DNA from: Oscillibacter sp.
Lineage (GTDB): Bacteria; Bacillota; Clostridia; Oscillospirales; Oscillospiraceae
DNA length: 64,000 nt
Reading direction: 5' to 3'
Assembly: GCA_022791875.1 (NCBI GenBank)
Contig: JAAVZX010000024.1
Span: 62,001-126,000, forward strand
This document shows, piece by piece, positions 7,295-15,848 of this stretch. Numbering within the stretch: position 1 is the first letter of the stretch; the number at the start of each line of letters is the position of its first letter. The notes beneath the pieces were generated by a model that saw only the letters and a list, made by a program, of their open reading frames with translations, had not been told where the DNA came from and did not search any database. Made by a program: the position numbers and the translations under genes.

Positions 7295-8569
7295 ATGGCT
7301 GGGGAGGGGAACCGCAGGCCGGACGAGGTGAAGATGCGGCGGCTTCTGGAGCGGGAGCGGACGGGGCCGGAGGGCCTGGTCCTGCGCCTGGCCTGGCTGG
7401 AGGGGCTGTCCCGGGACGAGATCGGGGCCCTGACCTGGGACCAGGTGTCCTTCCTGGACGACCGGCTGGAGCTGCCGGACCGGATGACGCCCCTGGACCC
7501 GGACGTGCGGGCCTGCCTGTGGCGGCTCCACGAGGCGCGGGAGGTGCCGGAGGGGTCCCGGGAGAAGGTGCTGCTGTCGGCCAGGGGGAAGCGGCCCCCA
7601 AGGATGGAGTCGATTTCGCGGATGGCCCGCTCGGCCCTGGACCGGGGCGGGATGCCGGAGATCCGGTTGGTGGATCTGCGCTATGACTGGATGCTGAGGC
7701 AGGTGGAGCGGCTGGACTGGCCGGAGGCGGCGCGGGTGTGCGGCGTGGAGGTGTCCACGCTGCAAAGCCGCTTCGCGGGGCTGGTGCCGGAGCGGAAGCC
7801 GGCGGTGGCTGAGCCGGCAGCGGAGCTGGACGAGTTCAAGCTGTGGAAGATTTTGCAGACGGAGCGGAGGACTCCGGCGGGGCTGGCGCTGTGGATGGCG
7901 TGGCAGCTGGGCTTGCAGGCCAAGGAGATGACGGAGCTCACCTGGGACCGGGTGGATTTCCGGAAGAATCTGATCCGCCTGCCGGACCGGGACGTGCCTT
8001 TAACCAGCGCCGTGCGCCGTCTTTTGGAAGAGGCTCCGAGGTCCGATGAGGACAGCCACGTGCTCCTGACGGCCCGGTCCAGGAAGCCCATCGACCTGCC
8101 CCACCTGTCCCGGATGACCCGTTCGGCCCTGATTCGGGGCGGGCTGGACCACGCGGCCCTCCGGGACCTGCGGCGGAACGACAGCCGGAGCGAGGACGAC
8201 GCCCAGCTCCTTCGCCTGGCGGCGGAGCAGGGGACTATTACCCGTCAGGATGTGTCGGATCTGCTGGGGCTGTCCAAGACGGCCTCGTACAGCCGCCTGC
8301 GGCGTCTGACGGACCAGAAGCGGCTGGTGCGGGTGGGGGGCAAGTATTACCTCTCCGGCACCGTGGTGCCCCCTGAGCGGCATCTGGAGGCCATCAAGGG
8401 CTATCTGGAACAAGCGGGCTTTGCGTACCGGCAGGATATCGTCGAGCTGCTCCATATCCAGCCGAAGCAGTGCAGTCTGGTGCTGCGGCATTTCGTGGAG
8501 GCGGGGGACCTGATCCAGAGGGGGCAGCGCTACTTCCTGCCGCTGGAAGGGGAAAGGAAGGCCGAGTAG
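7295..8569 (+). CDS. Tandem degenerate tyrosine-recombinase domains with winged helices
   Basis: A 424-residue protein with two copies of a tyrosine-recombinase catalytic-domain-like unit (about 25-135 and 190-295). Each has the helix-strand pattern GLxxxEIxxLTWDxVxF then LxLPDR, a VLLxARxxKP segment, and an SRMxRSALxRGG segment. The catalytic Arg expected after GL is Ser in copy 1 and Gln in copy 2, the HxxR box is reduced to LRxD/LRRN, and no nucleophilic Tyr is evident, so it should not recombine DNA. Residues 313-418 hold two winged-helix-like units (ITRQDVSDLLGLSKTASYSRLRRL and YRQDIVELLHIQPKQCSLVLRHF). I infer a DNA-binding regulator. AGGAGAGGAGGG precedes the ATG. The stop codon lies in a family C repeat. 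Confidence 0.7.
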   Translation: MAGEGNRRPDEVKMRRLLERERTGPEGLVLRLAWLEGLSRDEIGALTWDQVSFLDDRLELPDRMTPLDPDVRACLWRLHEAREVPEGSREKVLLSARGKRPPRMESISRMARSALDRGGMPEIRLVDLRYDWMLRQVERLDWPEAARVCGVEVSTLQSRFAGLVPERKPAVAEPAAELDEFKLWKILQTERRTPAGLALWMAWQLGLQAKEMTELTWDRVDFRKNLIRLPDRDVPLTSAVRRLLEEAPRSDEDSHVLLTARSRKPIDLPHLSRMTRSALIRGGLDHAALRDLRRNDSRSEDDAQLLRLAAEQGTITRQDVSDLLGLSKTASYSRLRRLTDQKRLVRVGGKYYLSGTVVPPERHLEAIKGYLEQAGFAYRQDIVELLHIQPKQCSLVLRHFVEAGDLIQRGQRYFLPLEGERKAE

Positions 8570-8593
8570 GGGCCGCCGCCCTCGGCGGCCCGT
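8566..8593 (+). repeat. Dispersed short palindrome family C at a stop codon
   Basis: GTAGGGGCCGCCGCC variant. Its first bases overlap the TAG stop of the recombinase-like gene. Confidence 0.7.
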
Positions 8594-9072
8594 GCAGGCA
8601 GTTTCGTACAACGCAAGACTATTTGTATTATTTCGTTGCGTTTTTTCTAATTGTATTTTTCCTGAATATCTATACCCAATTTCTATATAGTTCAAAATCT
8701 CAAAAAATCTGAAAATCCGTTACGCACATGACGGAGAGCCAGGATCGCCAAAGTTATACATAGCCGGGAGGGGCCTCGTATAGGGACCCTTCCCGGCCCT
8801 TTGATTGCCCCCGCGAAAAATGGGAAAATCCGCCTCCGTTACGCTTTTCAGGCAAAAGAATGAAGCGGATCGTACCGCGGTTTTCAGTTCCGTTAAAAGG
8901 GCAGAAAAAGCCTTTACAGGGCGCTTTTTCCGTTGTAAAGTTCACCCATGTGAGGCCCCGGAGCGTCCTTGCCCGTCCGGAAACAATACGGGGTTGGCTA
9001 GCCCCCGGTTCCGTGGAGACGGACCGGCGGGAGGGTCCGGGGAACCCACAAATCTTAAAGGAGGAATGTTTC
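8570..9072. other. Long regulatory region upstream of the S-layer gene
   Basis: A 500-base gap. 8600-8720 is unusually AT-rich for this genome. A GC-rich hairpin (CCGGGAGGGGCC with GGGACCCTTCCCGG) occupies 8764-8797 and may end upstream transcription. A good promoter lies at 8913-8941, followed by a GC-rich, probably folded leader of about 125 bases ending in AAAGGAGG. Confidence 0.6.
8913..8941 (+). promoter_or_regulatory. Promoter of the S-layer-like gene
   Basis: TTTACA and TAAAGT separated by 17 bases, about 130 bases before the ATG at 9073. Confidence 0.6.
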
Positions 9073-12000
9073 ATGAAGAAATTCCTGTCCCTGGTTCTGG
9101 CTCTGGTTATGACCATGTCCCTGGTCACCATCAGCGCCGGAGCCACCGAGTACAAGGATTTCACCGACAAGAGTGAGATCCAGTACGCGGAAGCCGTCAC
9201 CGTTCTGAATAAGCTGGGCATCATCACCGGCTATTCCGAGGGTGATTTCCGCCCCCAGGGCGAGCTGACCCGCGGCGCTGCCGCAAAGATTATCGTTTCC
9301 CTGCTGATCGGCCCCGACGCGGCCGCGGCCCTGGGCAACGAGACCAGCCCCTATCCCGACGTTCCCGCCGGCAACAACTTCGCGGGCGTCATCAGCTTCT
9401 GCAAGACCTCTGAGATCATCAGCGGCTATGGCGACGGCACCTTCCGTCCCCAGGGCACCCTGACTGGTTACGCTTTCGCCAAGATGCTCCTCGGCGCGCT
9501 GGGTTACAGCAGCGATTACGAGGGCTTCACCGGCCCCGGCTGGAACATGAAGGTTGCCAAGCTGGGCGGCGAGGCTGGTTTGTTTGACCGGATCAGCTTC
9601 AACGGCAACGCTACCGTGACCCGTGAGCAGGCTTGCCAGCTGGCGCTGAACACCTTGAAGGGCACTATGGTTGAGTACAGCGGCGGCATGAATATCTCCG
9701 CTGGCGAGGCCCATATCGTTGCCAACCCCACTCGCGACTACAAGACCAGCAACCAGGAATTCGCTCAGCACATCAACAACCGTAAGGCCGGCAACCAGCA
9801 GGCCAGCGACGAGACCTGGTACACCGTCGAGTTCGGCGAGGAGCACTTCGTCGACCTGCGCATGGAGCGCGAGCAGTCCAACGCCGACTCCTTCGGCCGT
9901 CCCGCCAACGTGTGGAGCTGGAAGAAGGTCACTATCGGCACCTTCCCCATCGAGGCTGACTATGTCTTCGATCATCAGCTGACCCACAAGGACGCCACCG
10001 ACGCCGCGAAGAACCGCGCTACCGGCCTGGGCGGCTTCAAGCTGACGAACACCAACACCAGCGTTCTGTCCCAGACTGCTACCCGCGTTTGGGTCAACGG
10101 CAAGACCGACTATGTCAACAACAGCAGCGACCTCGTTCCCGCTCTGGGCAAGGTTGCGGAAATCGCGGATCTGACCGATAACGGTACCATCGTTGAGGTC
10201 TATGTCTCCGATCTGGTGGCTGACTTCATCACCGATATCGTGGTCCTCAAGACCCAGCTGATGGAAGTCCGCCGTGTTGGCAGCGATTACGTCGCCATCC
10301 AGAAGGAAGACAACAAGGACGTTGACAAGATGGTGGCGGGCGCTGAGGCGTTCAACCAGACTCCCATCGATGTTACCGTCGAGAACGTTCTCGCTGAGGA
10401 CGATCTGTACAGCGTGGTTTCCGGCCTGAAAGCTGGCGATCTTGTGGCCGTGATCCCCGTGGCGCAGGATGAGACCGGCGCGACCAAGTGGGATGTGGGC
10501 GACGTCTACGTTCCCGAGACTGTTACCGGCGCGCTGACCGCCGTGAACACCTACGGCAAGTCCGGCCAGGGCGCCGGCAGCAAACAGGGCGCTGTTGACG
10601 TCACCGTCGGCGGCACCAAGTACAACGTCGCTCTGTGGAGCCGCGATATGTACGACATCGATCCCGACGCCGTCAAGGTTACCCGCAAGGACGTGACCCT
10701 GGTTCTGGACCGCAACGGCAACGCCCTCAAGGCGAAGGACGTGGGCGACACCAGCGACTGGTTCATCGTCGGCAATTACTACAGCACTATGGTCAACGGC
10801 AAGATCGTCACCATGGTTGACGGCTGGGATGTTTCCGGCAACAAGATGACCCTGAACCTGGGCACCGCTTTCAATTCCAGCTCTACCCAGTACCGCCCCG
10901 GCGATCTGGTGCGCTACGGCAACTCCACCAAGAACGGCGCCGACTGGGCTCTGGACGACGGCCAGGTCAAGAACGTCAACTCCAAGGGCAATAGGTACGA
11001 GATCAAGAGCAGCGACGTGTTCATCCCCCTGGTGGGCATGACTCCCGACCTGTATACCGCGAAGGACATCAAGTTCATCTATGTGAACTTCGACGAGGAG
11101 AGCGGCGACGTTGACTCCATCGAGATCAAGACCGGCGTGCAGGGTGTGAAGCCCGACGAGATCGACGCTTTCTACAGCAAGGGCGCTGCCACTCCGGATA
11201 CCCGCTACAATCCTGCTCAGGCTGGCTACAGCTACAAGAGCGGCACCACTACTCCCGACGTCATCAAGGTTGTGGTCATCAAGGAAGAGTCCAATGACGC
11301 CATGGCCAGCAACATGATGTACATCCGCGCCCAGATCGGCGGCGGCGTGAAGGACGAGAACGGCGATATGATTTATCATTACACCGCCGCGAAGCTGACC
11401 GCTGACGGCCTGGAAGAGATGGTCGACGTCTACACCGACGACCAGGTCCGCGTGGATACCTTCGTTGCTTACACCGAGCGCGAGCACAAGGATTACAGCA
11501 ACTTCTACGACCTGCGCAACCACAACAACTTCACCACCCGCACCACCTCCACCTTCCAGGCTCAGCTGGGCAGCGTGATCGATGGCAACAACGGCCTGAT
11601 CCGCCTGGCTCCCGCCAGCGTCAACTACGTGCTGGGCACTCAGGGCACTACCGCCGCTTCCTGGAATGGCAGTCCTACTCCTAACGTGTTCGGCGATCCC
11701 CGGAACAACATCGCTCCTGATACTGAGGGCCAGAACGGCGGCGAGAGCCGGAACGTCCGCATCCGCAACGCTGTGTTTGTGGACCTGCGCACTACCACTA
11801 CCATCAACAGCACCCGCGAGATCAACAGCCTGGACGACTTCAACTGGGTCTTCGAGCACTACCTGGATAAGACCAACACCGGCAACAACAAGGGCTATCT
11901 GGGCAGCGGCGACGACACCCTGGTGATGCAGATGATCATCAACGACAACGAGACCAGCAACAGCTTCCGCGACGTTGCCATGATCGTTATCACTAACCAG

Positions 12001-13281
12001 ATCGAGATTCAGCCCGCCAACTATGACGGCAAGGTGCTGAGCAGCAACAAGGACCTCACCGTTAACGTCGCGAAGGCTCTGACTGCTGACAACGGCAACC
12101 ATGCCCTGACCAGCACCAGCAATTCCCTGACTGTTACCGCTCCTGCCGGTGGGCTGGGCAGCCTGGAGCTGAAATTCAGCTGCAGCGGCACGGCTGCTAT
12201 GAAGGTGACTGGCGGCAGCGCTCAGATCAACGGCGCGGCTATCGCTACTGATTCCGAGAACCGTACGAATCCCTTCACGCTGACTGGTATCACGGGTGTC
12301 GGCACCATCATTGTGACCGTTACTGCCGAGGACAACACCACTCAGACTTACACCATCACTGTGGCTGAGGATAACGGCCTGTATGTCAACGAGAGGGCTA
12401 ACGAGATTGGTGAGGGCGCGACTGACTTCACTCCGGCTAATTACAATCAGGCTGATGATGCGCATCCCATCGTGTCTATCTCTGGCGGTGTGCTGACTGC
12501 TCCTGTGCTGGACAACGGCGTTGAGGCTGATGTGAAGGCTCAGCTCCAGAGCGCTCTGGATTGGCTGGCTGAGAAGAACGGCAAGACCTACACCCAGCTG
12601 ACCAACCGCGGCGGCGGTGTCTGGGCCTTCATGGAAGACGGCTTCTCCAGTTCTTGGACTGCTCCTGCCAATATCGATACCCTCGTCAAGATTGACGACG
12701 GCACCAATGTTACTGCGAAGGTTGTTGCTGCTGGTACCAAGATTGGCGGTAGTACTCCCAACCTGAACCTGAGTGGCCACGTCTTGGTGACTCCGCTCAC
12801 TGGCGATCCCTACTTCGTAGAGGGTGGCTCCGGTGATGGAAAGACTGAGAATACCGCTGTTGTTGCCGGTGCTACGTACAAGGCCGACGCTGGTGCGAAG
12901 GTTACGCTTACTCCTTGGGCGGCAGGAACTGACGACGCTGCTATCGCTGCCTTTGAGGCGACCTACTCTGTGGAGAGTGGTATTGTTGCTAAGGGTTCCA
13001 CGGTAACTGTTACTTTGAAGGCAAAGAACGCTATCACAAACCCGGAGAACAGTGTTACTGCGGCTGCCACCATTGCTTTTGGTACTGGTGCTACTAACCT
13101 GAAGAAGTCTGGGGATACTGTGACTGGTGCGGTTGATACTGGTGTTGCTACAACTTGGAAGTTTGGTAATACCAAAGGGGCGACCATCATTGCGAAGGAT
13201 GACACTCTGAGTGCGACTTACACGATTAGCAGAGATGTTACTCTGGATAAGGTTGTTTATACCGCTGCTACTGGCACCTGA
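9073..13281 (+). CDS. SLH-domain surface (S-layer-like) protein
   Basis: A 1402-residue secreted protein. Residues 1-24 form a signal peptide (MKKFLSLVLALVMTMSLVTISAGA). Two clear SLH domains follow (about 27-75 and 90-140, with SxGYxDGTFRPQG-type motifs) and a weaker third ends near residue 200; SLH domains bind pyruvylated cell-wall polymer. The long remainder is beta-rich, Asn/Thr/Asp/Gly-rich, with a cadherin-like sandwich around residues 1025-1098 (VTVTAEDNTTQTYTITV). There is no LPXTG signal. The ATG at 9073 has AAAGGAGGA; an upstream in-frame ATG at 8860 precedes the promoter. Highly biased codons suggest strong expression, but codon choice changes in the last ~0.9 kb. Probably a major cell-surface layer protein. 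Confidence 0.88.
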   Translation: MKKFLSLVLALVMTMSLVTISAGATEYKDFTDKSEIQYAEAVTVLNKLGIITGYSEGDFRPQGELTRGAAAKIIVSLLIGPDAAAALGNETSPYPDVPAGNNFAGVISFCKTSEIISGYGDGTFRPQGTLTGYAFAKMLLGALGYSSDYEGFTGPGWNMKVAKLGGEAGLFDRISFNGNATVTREQACQLALNTLKGTMVEYSGGMNISAGEAHIVANPTRDYKTSNQEFAQHINNRKAGNQQASDETWYTVEFGEEHFVDLRMEREQSNADSFGRPANVWSWKKVTIGTFPIEADYVFDHQLTHKDATDAAKNRATGLGGFKLTNTNTSVLSQTATRVWVNGKTDYVNNSSDLVPALGKVAEIADLTDNGTIVEVYVSDLVADFITDIVVLKTQLMEVRRVGSDYVAIQKEDNKDVDKMVAGAEAFNQTPIDVTVENVLAEDDLYSVVSGLKAGDLVAVIPVAQDETGATKWDVGDVYVPETVTGALTAVNTYGKSGQGAGSKQGAVDVTVGGTKYNVALWSRDMYDIDPDAVKVTRKDVTLVLDRNGNALKAKDVGDTSDWFIVGNYYSTMVNGKIVTMVDGWDVSGNKMTLNLGTAFNSSSTQYRPGDLVRYGNSTKNGADWALDDGQVKNVNSKGNRYEIKSSDVFIPLVGMTPDLYTAKDIKFIYVNFDEESGDVDSIEIKTGVQGVKPDEIDAFYSKGAATPDTRYNPAQAGYSYKSGTTTPDVIKVVVIKEESNDAMASNMMYIRAQIGGGVKDENGDMIYHYTAAKLTADGLEEMVDVYTDDQVRVDTFVAYTEREHKDYSNFYDLRNHNNFTTRTTSTFQAQLGSVIDGNNGLIRLAPASVNYVLGTQGTTAASWNGSPTPNVFGDPRNNIAPDTEGQNGGESRNVRIRNAVFVDLRTTTTINSTREINSLDDFNWVFEHYLDKTNTGNNKGYLGSGDDTLVMQMIINDNETSNSFRDVAMIVITNQIEIQPANYDGKVLSSNKDLTVNVAKALTADNGNHALTSTSNSLTVTAPAGGLGSLELKFSCSGTAAMKVTGGSAQINGAAIATDSENRTNPFTLTGITGVGTIIVTVTAEDNTTQTYTITVAEDNGLYVNERANEIGEGATDFTPANYNQADDAHPIVSISGGVLTAPVLDNGVEADVKAQLQSALDWLAEKNGKTYTQLTNRGGGVWAFMEDGFSSSWTAPANIDTLVKIDDGTNVTAKVVAAGTKIGGSTPNLNLSGHVLVTPLTGDPYFVEGGSGDGKTENTAVVAGATYKADAGAKVTLTPWAAGTDDAAIAAFEATYSVESGIVAKGSTVTVTLKAKNAITNPENSVTAAATIAFGTGATNLKKSGDTVTGAVDTGVATTWKFGNTKGATIIAKDDTLSATYTISRDVTLDKVVYTAATGT

Positions 13282-13327
13282 TCTGATTCCTATGGCTTAA
13301 TATTGTAAGAGTCAGAATCAATCAAAG

Positions 13328-13356
13328 AGGACCCGCCCAGATGGGCGGGTCCTTTC
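13328..13356. terminator. Bidirectional terminator between S-layer and tail-like genes
   Basis: Stem AGGACCCGCCC / GGGCGGGTCCT with a four-base loop and a short T run; serves both convergent genes. Confidence 0.8.
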
Positions 13357-13360
13357 TTGC

Positions 13361-13849
13361 TTAGAGAATGCCTAAAACTTGGACGGCGTATTTTCCGGTG
13401 AGCTTTGCGCCGGAGTTGTAGGTGATGTACATGGACGTCAAATTCTGTGCCATGATGGAGGCGGTGGGGATTGCGTAGCTTCCTGAAACCGGGAGAAAAT
13501 TGAGGGAAAGGCTGGGATTCCGGAAGGGGAGCAGCAGGTAGGCGCTGGGGTGGGTGAGGGTTATGACGGGCTGGTTCATGACGGAGCCGACCCGCAGGGC
13601 GTGCTGGACGATGTTGGGGATGTAGATGTAGAGAAGGATGGCGACGCAGTCCTTGGGCTGGATGCCGGTGAGTTCTACCTTAAAATGGGGCGCGTCCGTC
13701 AGGACGGCGGATTCGTTGGCGAGTTCTACGAGTTCCAGTTTGCGGGAGAGGGCGGCGTCTATGATGGCGTTGTTGTCGTTGAAGTCCTGCATAAGAATGC
13801 GGTCGGTCAGGTCCCATTGGGTCAGGTTGTAGGTTGGTGTGTGTTTCAT
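13361..13849 (-). CDS. Phage-tail-like hypothetical protein
   Basis: A 162-residue protein. Its N-terminus (YNLTQWDLTDRILMQDFNDNNAIIDAAL) resembles the opening of phage tail and tail-fibre proteins, where a short motif precedes 'DFN.N...ID.AL'. The rest is beta-rich with hydrophobic strands (VAILLYIYIP, AYLLLPFR, SMYITYNSG), as in receptor-facing or collar domains. The ATG at 13849 has a GGAGG site; a longer frame upstream runs through the palindrome and repeat. It lies about 12 kb from the baseplate genes and on the opposite strand. A 20-base palindrome upstream is shared with the lysis cassette. The phage link is an inference. Confidence 0.5.
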   Translation of the reverse strand: MKHTPTYNLTQWDLTDRILMQDFNDNNAIIDAALSRKLELVELANESAVLTDAPHFKVELTGIQPKDCVAILLYIYIPNIVQHALRVGSVMNQPVITLTHPSAYLLLPFRNPSLSLNFLPVSGSYAIPTASIMAQNLTSMYITYNSGAKLTGKYAVQVLGIL

Positions 13850-13911
13850 GTTGTCCTCCGATCTTTCGGAGTTGACTAGCCCCTCTATAGATCCCTTCCA
13901 AAAGGGTAAAA

Positions 13912-13931
13912 GTTGCACGCGTGCGTGCAAC
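13912..13931. promoter_or_regulatory. Palindrome upstream of the tail-like gene (candidate operator)
   Basis: Perfect GTTGCACG - 4 bases - CGTGCAAC. It lies 63 bases upstream of the start at 13849. The same arms and spacing recur at 33460-33479 upstream of the XhlA-like gene, and the next ~30 bases on the minus strand are also similar (shared CCC-n-TTTGGA-nn-GG). Confidence 0.65.
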
Positions 13932-14001
13932 TTTTCGTTAAAAAGTTCTTTTTTCGGTTCCTTTTTTCTTTCAAGAAAAAAGGAACCCGCCGGAGGCACA
14001 A
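13932..14001 (-). repeat. Dispersed repeat family B, single end
   Basis: CTTTTCGTTAAAAAGTTC, then a TTCCTTTTTTC/GAAAAAAGGAA hairpin, then CCGCCGGAGGC. It overlaps the last codons of the radical SAM gene. Confidence 0.75.
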
Positions 14002-14855
14002 AAATCTGGGGTATAGGCCGAGACAGCCGATGAAGGGTCCTGTGTGTAGCCGTCGGTCAGGCCGCAGTTGCGGAGGTACTCGACGGCGGCGCGGTATTCG
14101 GCGCCGGTGACGCGGCGGGTCAGGTGGCCCGTGGCGCCCGGCTGGGGGGTGTATTGGCGCATGAGGGAGATTAGAACTTCGCCGGGGCGGAAGGTGCGGG
14201 AGAGCCAGTCGATGATTAGACGGGTGTTTTCCAGGTGGCCGGGGAGGATTAGGTGGCGGATGAGAACGCCGCGGGTTAGGAGGCCGTTTTCGAGGCGGTA
14301 GGGGCCGGTTTGGCGGTACATTTCTTCGATGGCTTCGGTGGCGCGGGCGAAGTAGTCGGGGGCCGAGGAGAGAGATTCGGATAGGGCGGGGAGGGCGTAT
14401 TTCAGGTCGGGGAGGTAGACGTTTACTTTGTTGCGCAGTTGGTGTAAAGTGTCTGTGCTTTCGTAGCCGCCGGTGTTCCAGACGATGGGGACCGGCCATG
14501 TGATGTCGCCCAGGGCTTCTATGATCGCCGGGGTGTAGTGGGTGGGCGTTACCAGGTCCAGGCAGGACGCGCCTTGGGCGACCAGGTCTTTGAAGAGACT
14601 GCGGAGTTCCGGGGGCGTCAGGGGCTGGCCTTTGGGGGCGCGGGATATGGCGTGGTTCTGGCAGTAGACGCAGCGGAGATTGCAGCCGGAGAAGAAGACT
14701 GCGCCTGCACCGTGGGCGCCGGTCAGGCAGGGTTCCTCCCATTCGTGCAGCATCGCTTTCGCTACGATTGGCAGGCTCGGGGAGGCGCAGCAGCCGCCGG
14801 GGCGGTCGGGAAGGCGTTCCGCGTGGCAGCGGCGGGGACAGAGGGTGCAGGTCAT
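13971..14855 (-). CDS. Radical SAM protein, PflX / PflA-like activase
   Basis: A 294-residue radical SAM enzyme. The N-terminus has a Cys cluster (C3, C6, C10, C22), then a WEEPC-x-G segment, then the 4Fe-4S motif CNLRCVYC (C58, C62, C65). LVTPTHYTPAIIEAL, NTGGYES and the VYLPDLKY segment match the PflX subfamily annotated as putative pyruvate formate-lyase activating enzymes, whose true substrates are largely unknown. Its ATG overlaps the tdk stop (ATGA), so it is the last gene of the mutY-tdk operon. The C-terminal residues (CASGGFLFS) are encoded by a family B repeat, so the native end appears replaced. Confidence 0.82.
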   Translation of the reverse strand: MTCTLCPRRCHAERLPDRPGGCCASPSLPIVAKAMLHEWEEPCLTGAHGAGAVFFSGCNLRCVYCQNHAISRAPKGQPLTPPELRSLFKDLVAQGASCLDLVTPTHYTPAIIEALGDITWPVPIVWNTGGYESTDTLHQLRNKVNVYLPDLKYALPALSESLSSAPDYFARATEAIEEMYRQTGPYRLENGLLTRGVLIRHLILPGHLENTRLIIDWLSRTFRPGEVLISLMRQYTPQPGATGHLTRRVTGAEYRAAVEYLRNCGLTDGYTQDPSSAVSAYTPDFCASGGFLFS

Positions 14856-15430
14856 AGGCCGAAGTCCGGGCCTAAGTTGCCCTCCATCCAGTGGCGGCGG
14901 CAGAGGCCGATGTATTGGTCGTTCGCGCCCAGAACTACCTGCTCGCCTTCTTTCAGGACCTTGCCGTTGGCGTCGAAACGGGCGTTGAAGGTGGCTTTCT
15001 TGCCGCACCAGCAGATGGTTTTTACCTCTTCCAGCTTGTCCGCCATCACCAGGAGGGCGCAGCTGCCGGGGAAGAGGTCGCCTTTGAAGTCCGCCCGGAG
15101 GCCGTAGCACATCACCGGGATGTCCAGGTGGTCTACCAGGTAGACCAGGTACATCACTTCCTCTTTCGTCAGGAATTGGGCCTCATCTACGATGATGCAG
15201 GCGTTTTGCTGGAGCTCCATGACCGTCATCCGGCGCATTTCGTCGAAGTAGACGCAGGGGTGGGTCAGGCCGATGCGGGAGACCACCATGTGGTCGCCGT
15301 CCCGGGTGTCCAGGCGGGGCTTTACCATCAGGGCCTGCTGGCCCCGTTCCTCGTAGTTGAAGCGGGCCATGAGGGCGTTCGCCGATTTGCTGGAGCCCAT
15401 GGCTCCGTACTTGAAGTATAGTTGTGCCAT
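14852..15430 (-). CDS. tdk: Thymidine kinase
   Basis: A 192-residue type II thymidine kinase, which phosphorylates thymidine with ATP in nucleotide salvage. The P-loop GAMGSSKS is at residues 9-16, the DEAQF motif at 82-86 and the YGLRADF segment at 109-115. The lasso-domain zinc ligands are C140, C142, C177 and H180. Length is typical. It starts four bases after the upstream zinc-ribbon gene ends and overlaps the radical SAM gene by four bases, so it sits in a tight five-gene operon led by mutY. Confidence 0.95.
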   Translation of the reverse strand: MAQLYFKYGAMGSSKSANALMARFNYEERGQQALMVKPRLDTRDGDHMVVSRIGLTHPCVYFDEMRRMTVMELQQNACIIVDEAQFLTKEEVMYLVYLVDHLDIPVMCYGLRADFKGDLFPGSCALLVMADKLEEVKTICWCGKKATFNARFDANGKVLKEGEQVVLGANDQYIGLCRRHWMEGNLGPDFGL

Positions 15431-15434
15431 TTTA

Positions 15435-15848
15435 TTACAGAGGGTTTTCGGGTTCCTCTGGTTCCTCCTTTTCTTCGGGGTTGCGGGGGGTGGTGTCGAT
15501 GACGATTTTTTCGCAGGGCTTGCAGCGCCAGGCGATTTTGTAGCTGTAGGAGCCGCCTTCGCTGAGACGGACCGTTTCGGGGTAGACCGGGATGGACTCG
15601 AACAGTTTACGCGTGAACAGGCCGGGGTTCCACCATAGGAATTCGCCGCGGCCGTAGATGTAGCCCTGGGTCATGGGGCGGGCGCACCAGGGGCATTTCA
15701 GCGGGGGGAGATCGGCGTCTCCGCTTTTGGCCTCGGCGGCATCGCGGCGCTTCGCCAGGAAGCGGTCCAGAAGTGCGCCGGGGTTCCGGGACGCTTGGGG
15801 GGCCTGCTCCGGCGGGGTCCAGGGGTCTTCACTCTTTTTGCGGAACAT
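15435..15848 (-). CDS. Zinc-ribbon protein (DUF6487-like), copy 1
   Basis: A 137-residue protein with a split zinc ribbon: CPWCARPMTQGYIYGRGEFLWW and, about 50 residues later, WRCKPCEK. It resembles the DUF6487 (PF20097) domain, of unknown function. The N-terminal third is charged and Pro-rich, starting with a DPWTPPEQ motif, and the C-terminus is acidic and Pro-rich. It overlaps the next paralogue upstream by 20 bases and tdk follows four bases after its stop. It and its neighbour are clear tandem duplicates. Confidence 0.75.
   Translation of the reverse strand: MFRKKSEDPWTPPEQAPQASRNPGALLDRFLAKRRDAAEAKSGDADLPPLKCPWCARPMTQGYIYGRGEFLWWNPGLFTRKLFESIPVYPETVRLSEGGSYSYKIAWRCKPCEKIVIDTTPRNPEEKEEPEEPENPL

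Noticed and set aside
8764-8797. Strong hairpin upstream of the S-layer gene considered as an ncRNA
   Set aside because: No promoter of its own or conserved motif could be seen; it is more likely a terminator-like structure, so it is only mentioned within the intergenic entry.
9055-12780. A 1241-codon open frame on the minus strand through the S-layer gene
   Set aside because: It is an antisense shadow produced by extreme codon bias (GGC, GTC, GAC); it has no ribosome site and a Val/Gly/Ala-biased composition, while the plus frame has a signal peptide and SLH domains.
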